Shown piece by piece: positions 32,010 to 43,900 of a DNA stretch of 64,000 nt; position 1 is the stretch's first letter; each line of letters begins with the position of its first letter. The position numbers and the translations under genes are program-made. The notes below the pieces were generated by a model. That model ran no database searches, was not told where the DNA came from, and saw only the letters and a list, made by a program, of their open reading frames with translations. The stretch covers positions 1,984,001 to 2,048,000 of the forward strand of contig JANATF010000004.1 in the NCBI GenBank assembly GCA_029449245.1. The letters run 5' to 3'. Source of the stretch: Mortierella alpina (Eukaryota; Mortierellomycota; Mortierellomycetes; Mortierellales; Mortierellaceae).

Positions 32010-35000
32010 ATGGCCTCGGCCTCTCTCTCCATCCCGGTAGCATTCTGGACCCAAGGCGTCTCTCTGGCTCAAGTCTCTGTGACACATGCGTGCGCTGACA
32101 ATGTCATCGCTGGCCTCGAAGACGGCCTGATCTGGGTCTTCAAAGGCCATGCAAGCGCATCCACAGCCAAATCCGAGGCCCTCACGGTAAGACACGCTCT
32201 CCTTCATGCTACTCATCAGCTTGCAGGAGCACCCAGTCGCATATTCTGATATTCTCCAACCCCCAGCTCGACCCATGCACAATGCTCATAGGACACAAGA
32301 CCCGCATCACCGCACTCACGTCAGTGCTGGTGGAAGGGGACAGCAAGCAGGCCGAGTGGATGCTTATCAGTGCTTCAGAGGACGGGTAAGCCCTTGGGAA
32401 CAATCAAGGCGCGTCTTCGTACCATCTCAAACCCGCGACCAATATCCTGACTTCTTCGTATCGTGCCAACAGCGAGGTTAAAAAGTGGAGCCTGGCAGAC
32501 GGGCGATGTCTCCAGTCTAATGCAGACGCATTCATCGGAGTGCCAAACTACCTCTCGGTCCTCTCGACCACAAGCAAGGTATTCTATTGTGGAATGTATG
32601 TGCCAAAGAATTAGCAGCCTAAAGACTTGTGGGCAGCGTGGTCGCGCTAACCAGGCCCTCTCTGTGTCAAAGTCTGGTTCCGGGCAATCAATAGGGCCAG
32701 GATCAGGGTCGGGACCAAAGTTCATCCTGTGCGCGGGCCTCTCAAACGAAGCTTGCATCCTGGACTCGACTTCGCTTGAGGTAGTCCGTGTTTGGGGAGG
32801 CCACCTGAATTGGGTTTACTGCACAACTCTGCCGGAAGACGGTAGGGCAGTCGCTGTTGTGCATTGGCATGTCCTGGGGATGGCATATCTGGATGAAGCC
32901 CTGACTCTAACCCCTTTTCAACAGATGAGCGCTGTAGTAGGATTCTATCTGTGTCCGCCGACTACAAATTATCGTTGTGGTACTTTGATACGACCAGCCT
33001 GACCGTCATCAAAATCCGTACCGTTCAACTGTCTGCTGTGGAGCATGGCACCGTGGTATCGCTGGTCGCCTCAAAATTTGATGCCTCTTGGACAGCTCTT
33101 GTCACAAGAGACTGTGTACAGGTTAGGGGATATACAGAATTTCACAGTGCCATGGTGGAGCCTCAGAGCTCGCGTATGCGGCCAGTACAAGCATTAATTA
33201 AATGGCTAAATCTCCCTTAGATCATACTCATACAACCGAAAAGGACCTCTAGCTACAGTATTCCTTGTGCAGAGAATGACACCTTGGCGGGTGCAGTCTT
33301 TACTGGTCCAAATTCTATAACTCTCTGGACTCAGGTGAGGACATGGGCACGAACACGGACAACCACCGGGGCATGTCTCCGCTCTCACCTATGGAACTAA
33401 CGCATTGCGTATCGGTATATACTACACAACAGTCCGGCCAGGTATTTGTGCACTCCATCTCCATCCTGGGGCACGAAAGTATGCACTCGTCTACGGTGGA
33501 ACTACTGGAGGAATCGGAAGACCTAAGGTACAATAATGCACAACGCGGTTGCTTGTACTGTGGACCACAAAGAGCAGGCACCTGACTAATATCCCTTTTA
33601 TAGTGGGCCAAGTAATGTGAGTAGGGCGACAGCAAAACCGCCAGGTAAGGGCTCAAACTTTACAGCTACCCGCAAAGGATTCTTGGTCACAAATTGCTAA
33701 TACTATTACCCAGTCTGTTGGATGAGCCTTCCCTTCGCTTACTACCCGAGCATAGTCCTATTCGATCTGGCGGACTCGAAATATGCTCTTGGCTTTCACA
33801 ATACGCAAAACGGCCCATGTTGCTCAAGTGGTAGATTAAAGGAAGCGGGCGACGGCAAAGGTATTTTTCAGTGCCCAAGTATCAACAGGGTCGATATTAG
33901 TGTTGTGAATATTAACTGACGCTTACACTTTTGTTCGACTAAACAGCTCAATCAACCTCAAGTTCCCCTATACAGTGGAACTCGAACAACGCACCATTCC
34001 CATTGCCCACCATAACGTTCTCGGCAATGATTACCGACACTCTGGTTGCGATTGGCCGTAGTAAGTCTTATCTCTCGCTCCATCTGTCGATCTAGTCTAA
34101 GGGTGGCAGTCAATGTGTAACAACAGCTCGAGACCTGGAGAACAGTCGGCTGATAGCATTCCTTGGCACACGATCTAGGTTGTGGAGAAGTATTGGTGTG
34201 TCCATTGGATGAGGCCGTTCCGTTGCTTACGGAAGGCTTCAGTGAGACACAACCGAAAAACTCCAGAGTGCTTAAAGGCCATACGGGTCCTATCTCATGC
34301 ATATTTACCTCCGACGACCTGATTGAGCGTTCCTTCTTACTGACCGGAGGGGCAGATTGCTCCGCTCGGATCTGGAATATTGAGTAATCATGTCCCCCGC
34401 CCTCTAGTGGCCTCCACAGTACGCATCCTGCGTCTGACGCTTTTTTTTTTGCTTTTCTCGCTTTTCTCATCAACTCGAATTCTTAAAATTTTACAGATCG
34501 GGGAATGAGGTCGCCTGCTTCAACAACCACAGCAGACCTGTCGCACATCTTCTGCAAGTACCTGAGGACGTAAATCTGCGGATAAAGAGAAGCGTCATAT
34601 CTATCGCTGAGGACCATTCGGTGGCTATCATTTCAATAGAAGAAATGAGCTGGTAAGTGTGCTGACTGTAAAATAGACCCGGATTTAAACCTTGCACTCA
34701 CAATGCTCTGCAGTATTTATTTATTTGGTGGCTATGAGTATGCGCTACTGTCCATACAGTGGAGACCCTCAGAAGACTATATAGTGCTTTGGCATGCGGA
34801 CGAGACCGCATTCGTTTGGCAGGTGAGGACCGTGACATTCACTCCACGGAGTTCTATTTCTTAAAAAAATATTGAAAGGTTTAACCAAACAACTATCCAC
34901 CACAGATGCAGACAGGCCATTTAGACCGCATTGTCAAAGGTGAAGCTGCCCGTGAAATCATGCAGGACCCTCGCTGGAGTGTTTGGTACGCCAAAAGGAA

Positions 35001-37578
35001 CGCACTACATGATGCATTTTGTGATTTGTTTGAATTGCTGATACTAACGCTGTCCGTTGTCGTTTTCTCATCTGATAGTGAGATATCGACAACAAGGCCC
35101 AACAGCACAAGACTAGCATTCGACTGCATAACAGTACCTGTGCATGATGCTGGTAAGAACAGGACGGCAAAGAGCGATGATAAGCTACGTCAACAAAAGT
35201 CAAGACTAACCTACATCTTGACGCTGTCACAGTAGGTATACAGATCGTTCAGGCGAACCTGAAGCATATTCTGAACATGCTATCACCAACCCGCCATGGA
35301 GAGCAGCAAAACGACTTTCCTACTACAGTGTCTGCGCCCAAGATACTTGGCGCATTCAGCATGAACGGCGTGGGATCTGGACTGAATGGGCAGCCTGAGA
35401 GAAAGCCAAGCGGACAAAACCAGATCTCCTCGGCAAGGTCGACGGCGGTCGCCCACACCCTACCGGCTGCTCATTCAGAACAATTCCATAGATGTCTGCA
35501 GGCAGCCAAGGCTATCTTAGGCTTACTCATCACAGAGGACGATGCATACGCGATCTCGATACGTACTTTACTGCGTCTTCGTGATCCCTCGCGAACAGCT
35601 GCGCTAGGAATGAAAGGGTATGTTCTCATAGGCCGCTGGCGTGCCTTGTAGGTTTTGTCAAGCTGGTTACTAACTAGTAATGCTACACTTTCAGCGCGTA
35701 CGGAAACATTGCTGTGCAAGCGCCGCCTTCCAGTCAGGACACGAGCGGCTCATGGCGGGTCTCTCCTACCATGACAGCATCCAAGTTAATCGCCGTCTTG
35801 GCATTGAGCAAAACAATTGCCTCCGCTCAAAATATTGATGTGGACATGGAGACTTGGTCAAAAGGATATTGCAGTGCTGTCCAGGATGCTGTGGGTGGAA
35901 AGTTCCAGCCGCCATCGCTGTCCTACCTGGCCAAGTACTGGCAAGACCCACAGGGTAAGCAGTCCATTTTAATTGTTTCAAGCACTGCAGGCGTGCAGGC
36001 GGCAGCATTCTAATACCCATTCGATGCCTTCTTCAGTGGAAATTCAGGAGGCAACCAAGGTTATCCTGTTGTCCACAATCGGACGAATGTCCAAATCAGA
36101 AATCTCGTCATTGGTCAAGTACTGGTCTGCCTTCTGTAAGTCGACTACTATGTACAGAGCGGTGATCGCACAGACAATCAAACGCTACGCTCTACTGAAA
36201 TTGAAAAAATGTACTTTAGTGCCAGCTGCTGCTCTACCCGACTCCTGCTCCAGTCAATACATGGCGCGATCAGCCATTATTCTTGGTATACTTGGTGCAG
36301 AGAATGCTGAGGCGCTTCCGGAACGGTAAGAGTGGTGACGCGTGAGGCGATAGGAATGAGCAGACATTTATGCGATTATGCATGCTAATTAAAATGCCAT
36401 GATCCGTCATCACATCATCGCATTACGCGGCGTGCAAACTTTAGTGTGCGCAAGCTGGTGGCTCTATCGCTTACAATTTTGCTCAACGACGACTCAAGAA
36501 TATCCTACAAGGTGGCGTCAATTGACCTCCTGGCTCAAGGATTTGCGACGTGGCAGTCATTCATCCGTTCCGACGCGGTGCTCAAGACGATGTTTACCTT
36601 GGCAATGGACTCTCAGGCAGGCAATACTTTAGTCTACCGCCGGGCACGGCGCGCTATCACCCAGATTGCAAGCGTCAACCCGCCTCTTTTCGTGACCACT
36701 TTACCGCAAGAAATCTTGGACGCCAAAAAGCCGCAGGAGCGTATCCGACTGCTCACCTTCATATCCATATTCTCGCGCAAGGTAAATTCATAAGAATTAG
36801 GCGACGCGTCTTCCAAAAGTGGAACAAGATCCATGCATCAGGCGCTTACAAGCGATCTTTTGTTAAATATCGATAGCAACCTTCAATTCTTTACGGCGGC
36901 ATCCCGCGCCTTGCTGAGGCAATCGTGAAATCGCTCGACCCCACATTTCCTCAAATCCGCGAGATGTTGCTTCCAACCGGAACGTCTGCCCTGCTAGATC
37001 TTGTGCAGTCCTTCCCTCAACTCGATTTCCATGTGGGCACGCAAAAGCTGGCCGTGGGGACTTTGGAAGGGGCCATCATTGTGTATGATCTCCATACTGC
37101 GACTCGCTGGCAGATCCTTGAAGGCCACGTGAGGGCCGTCTCTGCTGTCTCGTTCTCGCGCGACGGCAAAACTATTGTTTCGTGCTCTATTAAGGAAGGA
37201 AGGGTTCGGTTCTGGCAGCCTAATCCTGGCTTTTTCGGCATGCTCATGGGCGGTAATGGATTGTGGGGTCCCACGAAGAACACGTCCGCATCAGTAGGAA
37301 ATCACGGTCACCAGAGTGGCCTTCCCTCACTGTCATCTCAGCAATCAAGCCGCTCATTTGATTTTGCACTCCAGGACACGATTATCGCAGGTAAGCCCTA
37401 CTGGACAGATAGCTTCTTGTTGAGTGCAGACAGTGGCGCGCATGACTGACAACGTCTCTGGTGATATTTGCTTGCAGGGTCAGAAGAATCGCTACTAGGT
37501 AACATCCGATTCGAATGGACAGGCGACAGAGTTGTCAAGCTCTCGATATATGACCATATCATGTCCTTCAACATTTGA
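32010..37578 (+). CDS. WDR7: WDR7 / rabconnectin-3 beta-like WD40 protein, 1,240 aa
   Basis: Twenty-two exons with matching phases (1,241 codons): 32010-32186, 32267-32385, 32473-32578, 32655-32841, 32925-33121, 33221-33334, 33433-33527, 33604-33644, 33714-33860, 33947-34060, 34179-34383, 34497-34652, 34714-34822, 34906-34985, 35079-35152, 35233-35617, 35695-35954, 36037-36135, 36220-36325, 36445-36781, 36877-37390, 37478-37578. The ends of exons 3 and 14 are the least certain; the intron after exon 14 has a TACTAAC branch site. N-terminal WD repeats (ISASEDGEVKKWSL, LTGGADCSARIWNIE), a helical middle (residues about 640-1020) and C-terminal WD repeats (VSAVSFSRDGKTIVS) match WDR7. With DMXL/Rav1-type partners, WDR7 regulates V-ATPase assembly on endosomes. 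Confidence 0.85.
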
Positions 37579-37650
37579 ACGCCAGTACCCTCATACCGCG
37601 TAGCGTTGCAATTACAAAAAAGCGTTTCTCGCCATTTTACCTCTTTTATC

Positions 37651-37656
37651 AATAAA
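37651..37656 (+). terminator. polyadenylation signal of the WDR7-like gene
   Basis: An AATAAA hexamer lies 73 nt after the WDR7-like stop and 15 nt before the end of the convergent F-BAR coding region. The two 3' UTRs must overlap. Confidence 0.45.
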
Positions 37657-37670
37657 CAAAGGTATGTCCT

Positions 37671-40508
37671 CTACTGCGTCGGCTCTGTAAAGTTGCTTGG
37701 GAAAAGCCCACGCACTGGTCCACAGTAGTCTCCCAGATGGTTACCTTCCCACCAACCATCCTCCCGCGCTAGAAGAACCGCCAAGATGTCCCCTTCCTTG
37801 AAACTTAACTCCTCCGGAATGGTCGCCTCATAGTCATATATCGCTCGCACTACCACCCAAAAGGGATTCGAAAAAAGAAAGCGACATTCGAGATCCAATG
37901 GTCAGCACGCATGTCACCCAAGGGGCCCGCATATTGAGTTTGGGAGACGGCCAAGGATTAAGTACGACTCAATAATACCGTAAAAGAGTATCGGCCTGCC
38001 ATCCGGCGTCATCTGCGGCTGCAGTGATAGGGCCTGCTGCGGGCTGACGGCGGGTGGCATGCTCGATGATCCATGGTATGGATTCTGGCTCTGGTGATGC
38101 ACCAGTGCCGGATCCATGTTGCCACTAAAGCTCCTCCTGTGATGAACTTGCTCCCCACTCCGGGGAACTGCTTTCAGGATTTCACTCTGAGTAGGCATTG
38201 TTTGGCTCCTTCCGTGGATACTTGAGATTGGTCCACCGCTGGTGGAGAACGGCAGGGCCTCATGACGCTGCTGATATAGGTTCTGGGGCGTCGAGGCCGA
38301 TATGGCAAATCCGGATGCTTGATGATGCGGTTGAAGCGGCGCTTGAGGCTGCCAGTGCGGGAATCTGTTCTCTGTCACTGTTCCGCTCACATCGAGAGAG
38401 ATCCCGAGAGTGTTCTCCTCTAGCGGTGGAGGGTGCGAGGCCTGTTGCAGATCCATGTTGACTGCGGCGGGTCCTCCTTCCTTAGGAGGTGGTCTAGGCA
38501 GGCCCGTATGATTATTTGACGCGGCTGAAGGAGAGTCGGACTCGTTTAACAGAGCCGCCGTCTGCGGATCGAGTTTAAAAACGTTATTCCCTACTGTAAG
38601 GGCTATCTCTACCGGGGCCTCTGCAAGCATCTCAGGTTCCGACCGACCGTCCGTAGAGTATACGGACTGTCGGCGCGACGAGGGAGCCGAAGTCTCAGAC
38701 ATGCCTGGGATGGGTTGATGAGGGCCAGAGACAGTACGTGTCTTGAGATCTTGCACCTGCAAATTCGAATGAGTATGACCCTCTGCTGCGCTGCTGTCTA
38801 TGCCGTCGGCGTCTCTTGCGTTCAGGTAGACGGAAATATCAGGGACATCGTCTCCAGTGGCGTAGGCTTCGATGAAGCTCTGCAGGTTGTGATTGACATC
38901 ACAGACCTCCAAAACGGATCGAATGCGTTCGCAGGACTGGATCAAATGCTGTTAGCCGATTTCAGAGCCCAAGCCTGAACAAAATCGCTTCCTCGCGGCA
39001 TTGCAATCAGCCACTCACCTCGTCGTCCGCGACGCATGTACTGGAAATGATGTTGGCGTAGTTCCATAGCGTTGTCCGAAGATAATCCACCCTTTGCTCT
39101 TCAAGTAATTGAAATTTCTGCATAGGTGGTGTTTAGGTGGGATCTCTTCAAGATTTAAACGAATAGCGATGACAATGAAAAGCAAAAGGACATACATCAC
39201 AGGCAGCTCGCCACTCTATAATCCATTTGTCATTTATCTCTGATAATTGCCGGATGCTTGCCTGATATTCGACATCTAGAGAGCAAGCAGTAACAAAGCT
39301 TAGTAGCTGCACAACTGCAAAGTATAAACAATACGGTCTTGTGTCCTGTCGAATACCTGCCGCTCGGGACGCGAGTTCTGTTTTTTCCATCTTCATCGAG
39401 ACTTTGTCGAGTTCTTTACCAACCAAATTCATTTTGGCTGCGGAGAGTCCTTTGGATCGGATGCACTCTGCATCATATTTCTCTTTGGCCTGCTCCATCG
39501 ATGTACAAGATAGCAAGAGCATTAGGATTACGCTTACACTATCCTGGTCACTGATTGATTCATATCTGCAGTAAATATACCTTGATAAGTTGCTGCAGAT
39601 AAAGTTGCTTGTTCCGGAATGTTCGATCGATTGATGCTTGATGCTAAACCGGAGAGGTTGTGCGTTAGCGTAGCGCACACAACTTGATTTCTGGTGCTAC
39701 AAAAGACTGTGCCATTCGTAGCGTGATCGGAGTGAGCACAGCTTACTAGTTTTCTTTTATCCTTTTGGTTGTTGTTGAACTCTGCCAGGGCTGATTCTAG
39801 CTGATCTCGCATCTTGCTGGCCAGTTCTATGTGCGACTTTCCCGTGGCCTCAATCTCGTACCGAATAACATCAAGTGAATCTCGAAGAGACCTAGGCGGA
39901 GATGAAATAAAAGTTAAACCACTAGCTGTTCCATATCCTTGCCTTTGATTATCACCACGCGATCCACATCATATGGCTGTGGACCCAATTACCCCAGCTC
40001 GTCCTTCCCTAACGGTGATTTTGACAGCTTTAGAAGCTTCTTGCCATAATCTTCCTCCAGAGCGGCCCTAATGATGGTACCGCAAGAGTCAGTCGTGAGC
40101 ATAATGGCGGACGTTGTAGAATTAATGGCGGCGACAGGGTCAGGGGGCGGTCATAGAACGCGTGACCCTGCGTGCCCCTGAAAGGACATACCGTGCCTGG
40201 AACATTGTCAGGATCTCCTGACAGGTCAGCTTGGCATGCCGCATCCGCGTTGTCAGCGCAGAGTAGCCTGCATCATCCTTGCCCTGCATCGCACATTGCA
40301 GACCGCATGAAGACGGCATGAAGACAAAGGAATAAGTGGCAGCACCCACGCATGTTAATACTCAGCCAAGAGTCAGTCTATGCTGGGGACGTTCATTATT
40401 CTCCTCTACCCTCTCTTCTATCTGAGAATTGTGCATCCCTACCCAAAAGTTTTGAGAAAACCTGGGGGCAAGCATTGCGTCCGACGGAGTTGCTCTCTCA
40501 ATGTTCAT
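37671..40508 (-). CDS. F-BAR and SH3 protein of Cdc15/Imp2/Hof1 type, 629 aa
   Basis: Ten exons, phases consistent (630 codons): 40508-40443, 40283-40192, 40067-39993, 39891-39747, 39643-39581, 39489-39357, 39275-39196, 39117-39019, 38936-37979, 37849-37671. The F-BAR module starts with NFWGKDDAGYSALTTRM and runs through AALEEDYGKKLLKL and FQLLEEQRVDYLRTTLWNY to about residue 275. A Pro/Ser/Gln-rich linker follows. The last 59 residues are an SH3 domain (VRAIYDYEA, the ED-GWWEG pair, GLFPSNF). In yeasts such PCH-family proteins bend membrane and organise the contractile ring and septum at cytokinesis. The start could also be the in-frame ATG at 40475; the shorter N-terminus (MLAPRFSQNFW) is closer to relatives. 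Confidence 0.88.
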
Positions 40509-40919
40509 GGCAGTCTGAGAACTGGGCGGCGGCCTGACAGACTGGTATGGCGAGACGACCGTGTTTGACTGGTCTACGGTGATTGAATTAAATTCCGCGA
40601 GTGTCCGAGCTGTGTAGTCTGCGTTTGTTGTGACCTTCACAGCTATGTCTGTGTCCGTCAACTTTGGGCAAAGGCGGTTTTGTGTAAACGGGGTCGAAGA
40701 GAGCACAATCTCACAGCCACGAAGACTTATTTTAAATAAGCGCGTCACAGCGCCGCGCGTGCGCGTCCCACATACGTGGGTCACTGTCACCTCAAAAGCG
40801 AAGTGCACATCCGTGCCACCTTGAACAACCTTCTCATCTCAAACCCCAACGCTCATCTCCACCAAGCCTGTTCTAGAACACAAGTCTCTGTTTCTTCCAG
40901 CTTCAACTTGTCATCATTC
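40509..40919. promoter_or_regulatory. shared divergent promoter of the F-BAR gene and ECM29
   Basis: The two start codons lie 411 bp apart and point outward. The segment holds a GC-rich alternating run (GCGCCGCGCGTGCGCG, about 40750-40765) and pyrimidine-rich sequence ahead of the ECM29 ATG. No other gene is supported. Confidence 0.5.
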
Positions 40920-43900
40920 ATGGCAGAAAAGGATCTTGGTAATTGTGAACACCTGTTCATGAAGGCTCATCCTTGTTAGGAGGGAACTTGAACACAATAC
41001 TAAATGACTTTTTTACCGGGCTTTGCTTGACTCTCAGAACTTCTCGATAATGTCGAACTTCGGTTTGCTCTGGCAGAGAGCGACACTCTGCTGGAAAAGA
41101 CTCTCAACACCTTTCTGTGTCCAGTCCTACTGAAGCTAGCCAGTCCCGCTGAGAATGTCCGAGCAAAGGTACCACAAACGGCCATGAAACTTTTATCATC
41201 GGCTCTGGCGACTTCGTCTAATCCAAATCGCCTGCTAATTTTTCATTAACATAGGTTATTGCGATTTTGACGCACATTAATAAGCGCATCAGGCCTAAGC
41301 CCTCGATCAAGCTGCCTCTTCATCCGCTGCTGGTGCAGTTTTCGCACAACAGCTCGGTGCTGGTTAAAAACTTTACACTGATCTATATCGAAATGGGTTA
41401 TGAAAGGATCGCAGTGGAGGTAAAACATGAACACGGTTCCGCCTACATCGCAATGACTACAGACAACTGACCCTCCTTTGCAATTGATATCTGTAGGAAA
41501 AAGTTGACTTGCTACCACAGCTAATCAATGGCCTTGCACGTCGTCCTTTGACCCAACAAACAACTCTTATTCATATGATCCTGCCCGTAAGTGATTCAAG
41601 ACAACTGGTGTTCGAGCTCAGTCAATTTGGCCACAATGTCACGCTCACAAAACACTTCCTGGACCATACTGTAGGCTCTGTCTCAAATCAAACAGTTCAA
41701 CGAAGACAACACGACATCTGACCCTTATGGATTCAAGGCAACGCCTTCGGATGCGATATGCCTGCTTTTTCGGCTTCAGGATGTGCTTTTGTATCGTCAA
41801 CCTACCATTGGTTCGCAAGGATCTGCAGTGCATCAAGTCGCCGATACAGCCGCGTCAAGGTTAGTGCCCGACATGACCGAACAACGGACGTCAATTGCCT
41901 TCTCCAGGGTATCCCATCTACACAACTAAAAATTTCTTAACATCAATTTAGTCCGCGTGATGGAACACCGGAAGTTGCAACAACCTCCTCAAGCCCGTTG
42001 ATCCCTGACGGAATGAGCCCAATGTCTGTTCAGCAAGTTACAAATACGGGCAAAGCAGCATGGGCCACTTCTGGCGAACTTAAAAACATTAAGGTACAGT
42101 AGTAACAGCTCCATGCGTAGCGAGTCGTTTCCTAGGTGTTTCGTGACCACTGACGACTTAATATTGCATTACTCTCAAACACAGACTGGCGCACTTCGTT
42201 TTATCTGCTCTACAACGGCATTCCCTGACGCCCTACCAACATTTGTTCATCTCGAGAGATTTGTGGCACTAATTGGGGCAACCGGTGACGCGTACAGCGA
42301 AACTGTGAATATGGGCGAGGATGGACTTAAACGATTGAAGTTACCAGACCTGGAAGACAAAAACGTGGTTGATCGTCTCTATCAAATGTATCAAGGCTCT
42401 AATAGAGGACAACCTGTTCCAGGTAAGCCCGCTTCATTGATGCCTGTGTGAATTATTGCTACCATTGCCACCGTAACCCACCTAGTAGAGGCTCATAGCA
42501 TCTTATTGGCGTGCTCAAAAACGCCCGTTTCCAATCCCCCCTTTAACCTTAGGCCAAGAAGAGGTTTTCCGACAGCCAAGCTCTAATGCTGTTAAGCTGA
42601 AACTTATGGGCTATCTTTCGAAGTCAAAGGCTGCTTCAGAATCGTTCCCTGCAGCTTTGCAGGTGTCTTTCGACTGCTTATATGGTATCAACGATATGGC
42701 GTTGTAAATACTACTGGCATATAACAAGTGTTAGTAACAATGCTAACATATCCCACCCCGGAATATTCTCCGACATAGGCCCAAAAACGAACAATAAGTT
42801 GCTCATGGCCGGCATGGCCTTTATCCAGTGGATCGCGCGAATGGTACTAATGGAGCTGAATTGTGCATTTTAACAACTGGGAAACATGCACGTGGAAGTG
42901 ACTCAACACGCAATCCTAATCTCCTACTAGAGTTCCGAGAAAGCACTCGTACCAATCGCTCCTGTCCTTGTCTCAGGGCTCCTGAAGTTCACTCGCGAGC
43001 AAGAGAATACGTCGGGAATAGGTATGCCCGAGGAGGCGGATTTTGACGATGGATCGCTGACGAAAACCTAACAGCTTGTTCTAAATACATGATAGATCCA
43101 GTAGCTGCGAAAGGATTTGCCTATGTCGCCGTCAGCTTGATCTCAAAGCGAGGTATGACATTGAAGGTCTCGCAATTCACGAGCTAGAAGTATTCTGCAG
43201 TTGATAACGAAACATATCGTGAACTGATGTTTGACGGCCGTCGTTTATTAGTACCGACAATATTCAGAAAAGACTTGACCGTTGTGGAAGACTTCTTTGG
43301 TCACTTAACCACCGAGACGCCGAATGTGAAAACGTACATCCAGGAAGCGCTCTGCACTATGCTGGACGCATTCAACCCGATTCAAGAATGGGCCACTGCG
43401 GCAGATACTGCGCGGATCCTCTCAATTATTGAGAGCAATATCAACAAGGTACATCCTCTGCGGCTTGCTACGCTCGAGATGGCTGTCGAAGAAAGCCTAA
43501 CCCAACAGGTCGTCACCTAACACGCTCATATGACTTCCTACCGTCATTAGGAAGAGCATCAGGCGCGGTTCTGTGCTGTAAAGTATGCCACAGGCCTCTT
43601 CCCGTTTTCAGACGTCACCTCAAAGTACATATGCTTGATGACTGTAGCTGACAGCAAGCTGGAGATCCGCGAGGAAGCCAAGCATGGACTCACGTTCCCG
43701 AAGGCAGGAGATTTGGCCGAGAATTCAAAAGCTCACACGACCCCGTTGCTTCCGGATTTCATCAAACTTATTGAAAAGATACAGAGAAAGTCCACACATT
43801 CTCAACGCCATATCGAGGAAGCTCATACCCGACCAACCTTTGGCAAGTCATTCATCATGGGCTACTCTTCAGAAGTCTTCATCCACACCCTTCAATTTAT

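Noticed and set aside
31389-32282. 297-codon minus-strand open frame across the MON2/WDR7 promoter
   Set aside because: It overlaps the first exons of both well-supported genes and consists of Thr/Arg/His simple sequence caused by codon-biased repeats.
33604-33616. A 13-nt micro-exon ending at GTGAGT in the WDR7-like gene
   Set aside because: That donor would bring in an immediate stop codon; the later GTAAGG donor (exon 33604-33644) keeps the frame open.
41622-41670. An extra ECM29 exon (QFGHNVTLTKHF) between exons 4 and 5
   Set aside because: It would leave an impossible 25-nt intron or a stop; skipping it joins exons 4 and 5 in phase with family-like sequence.
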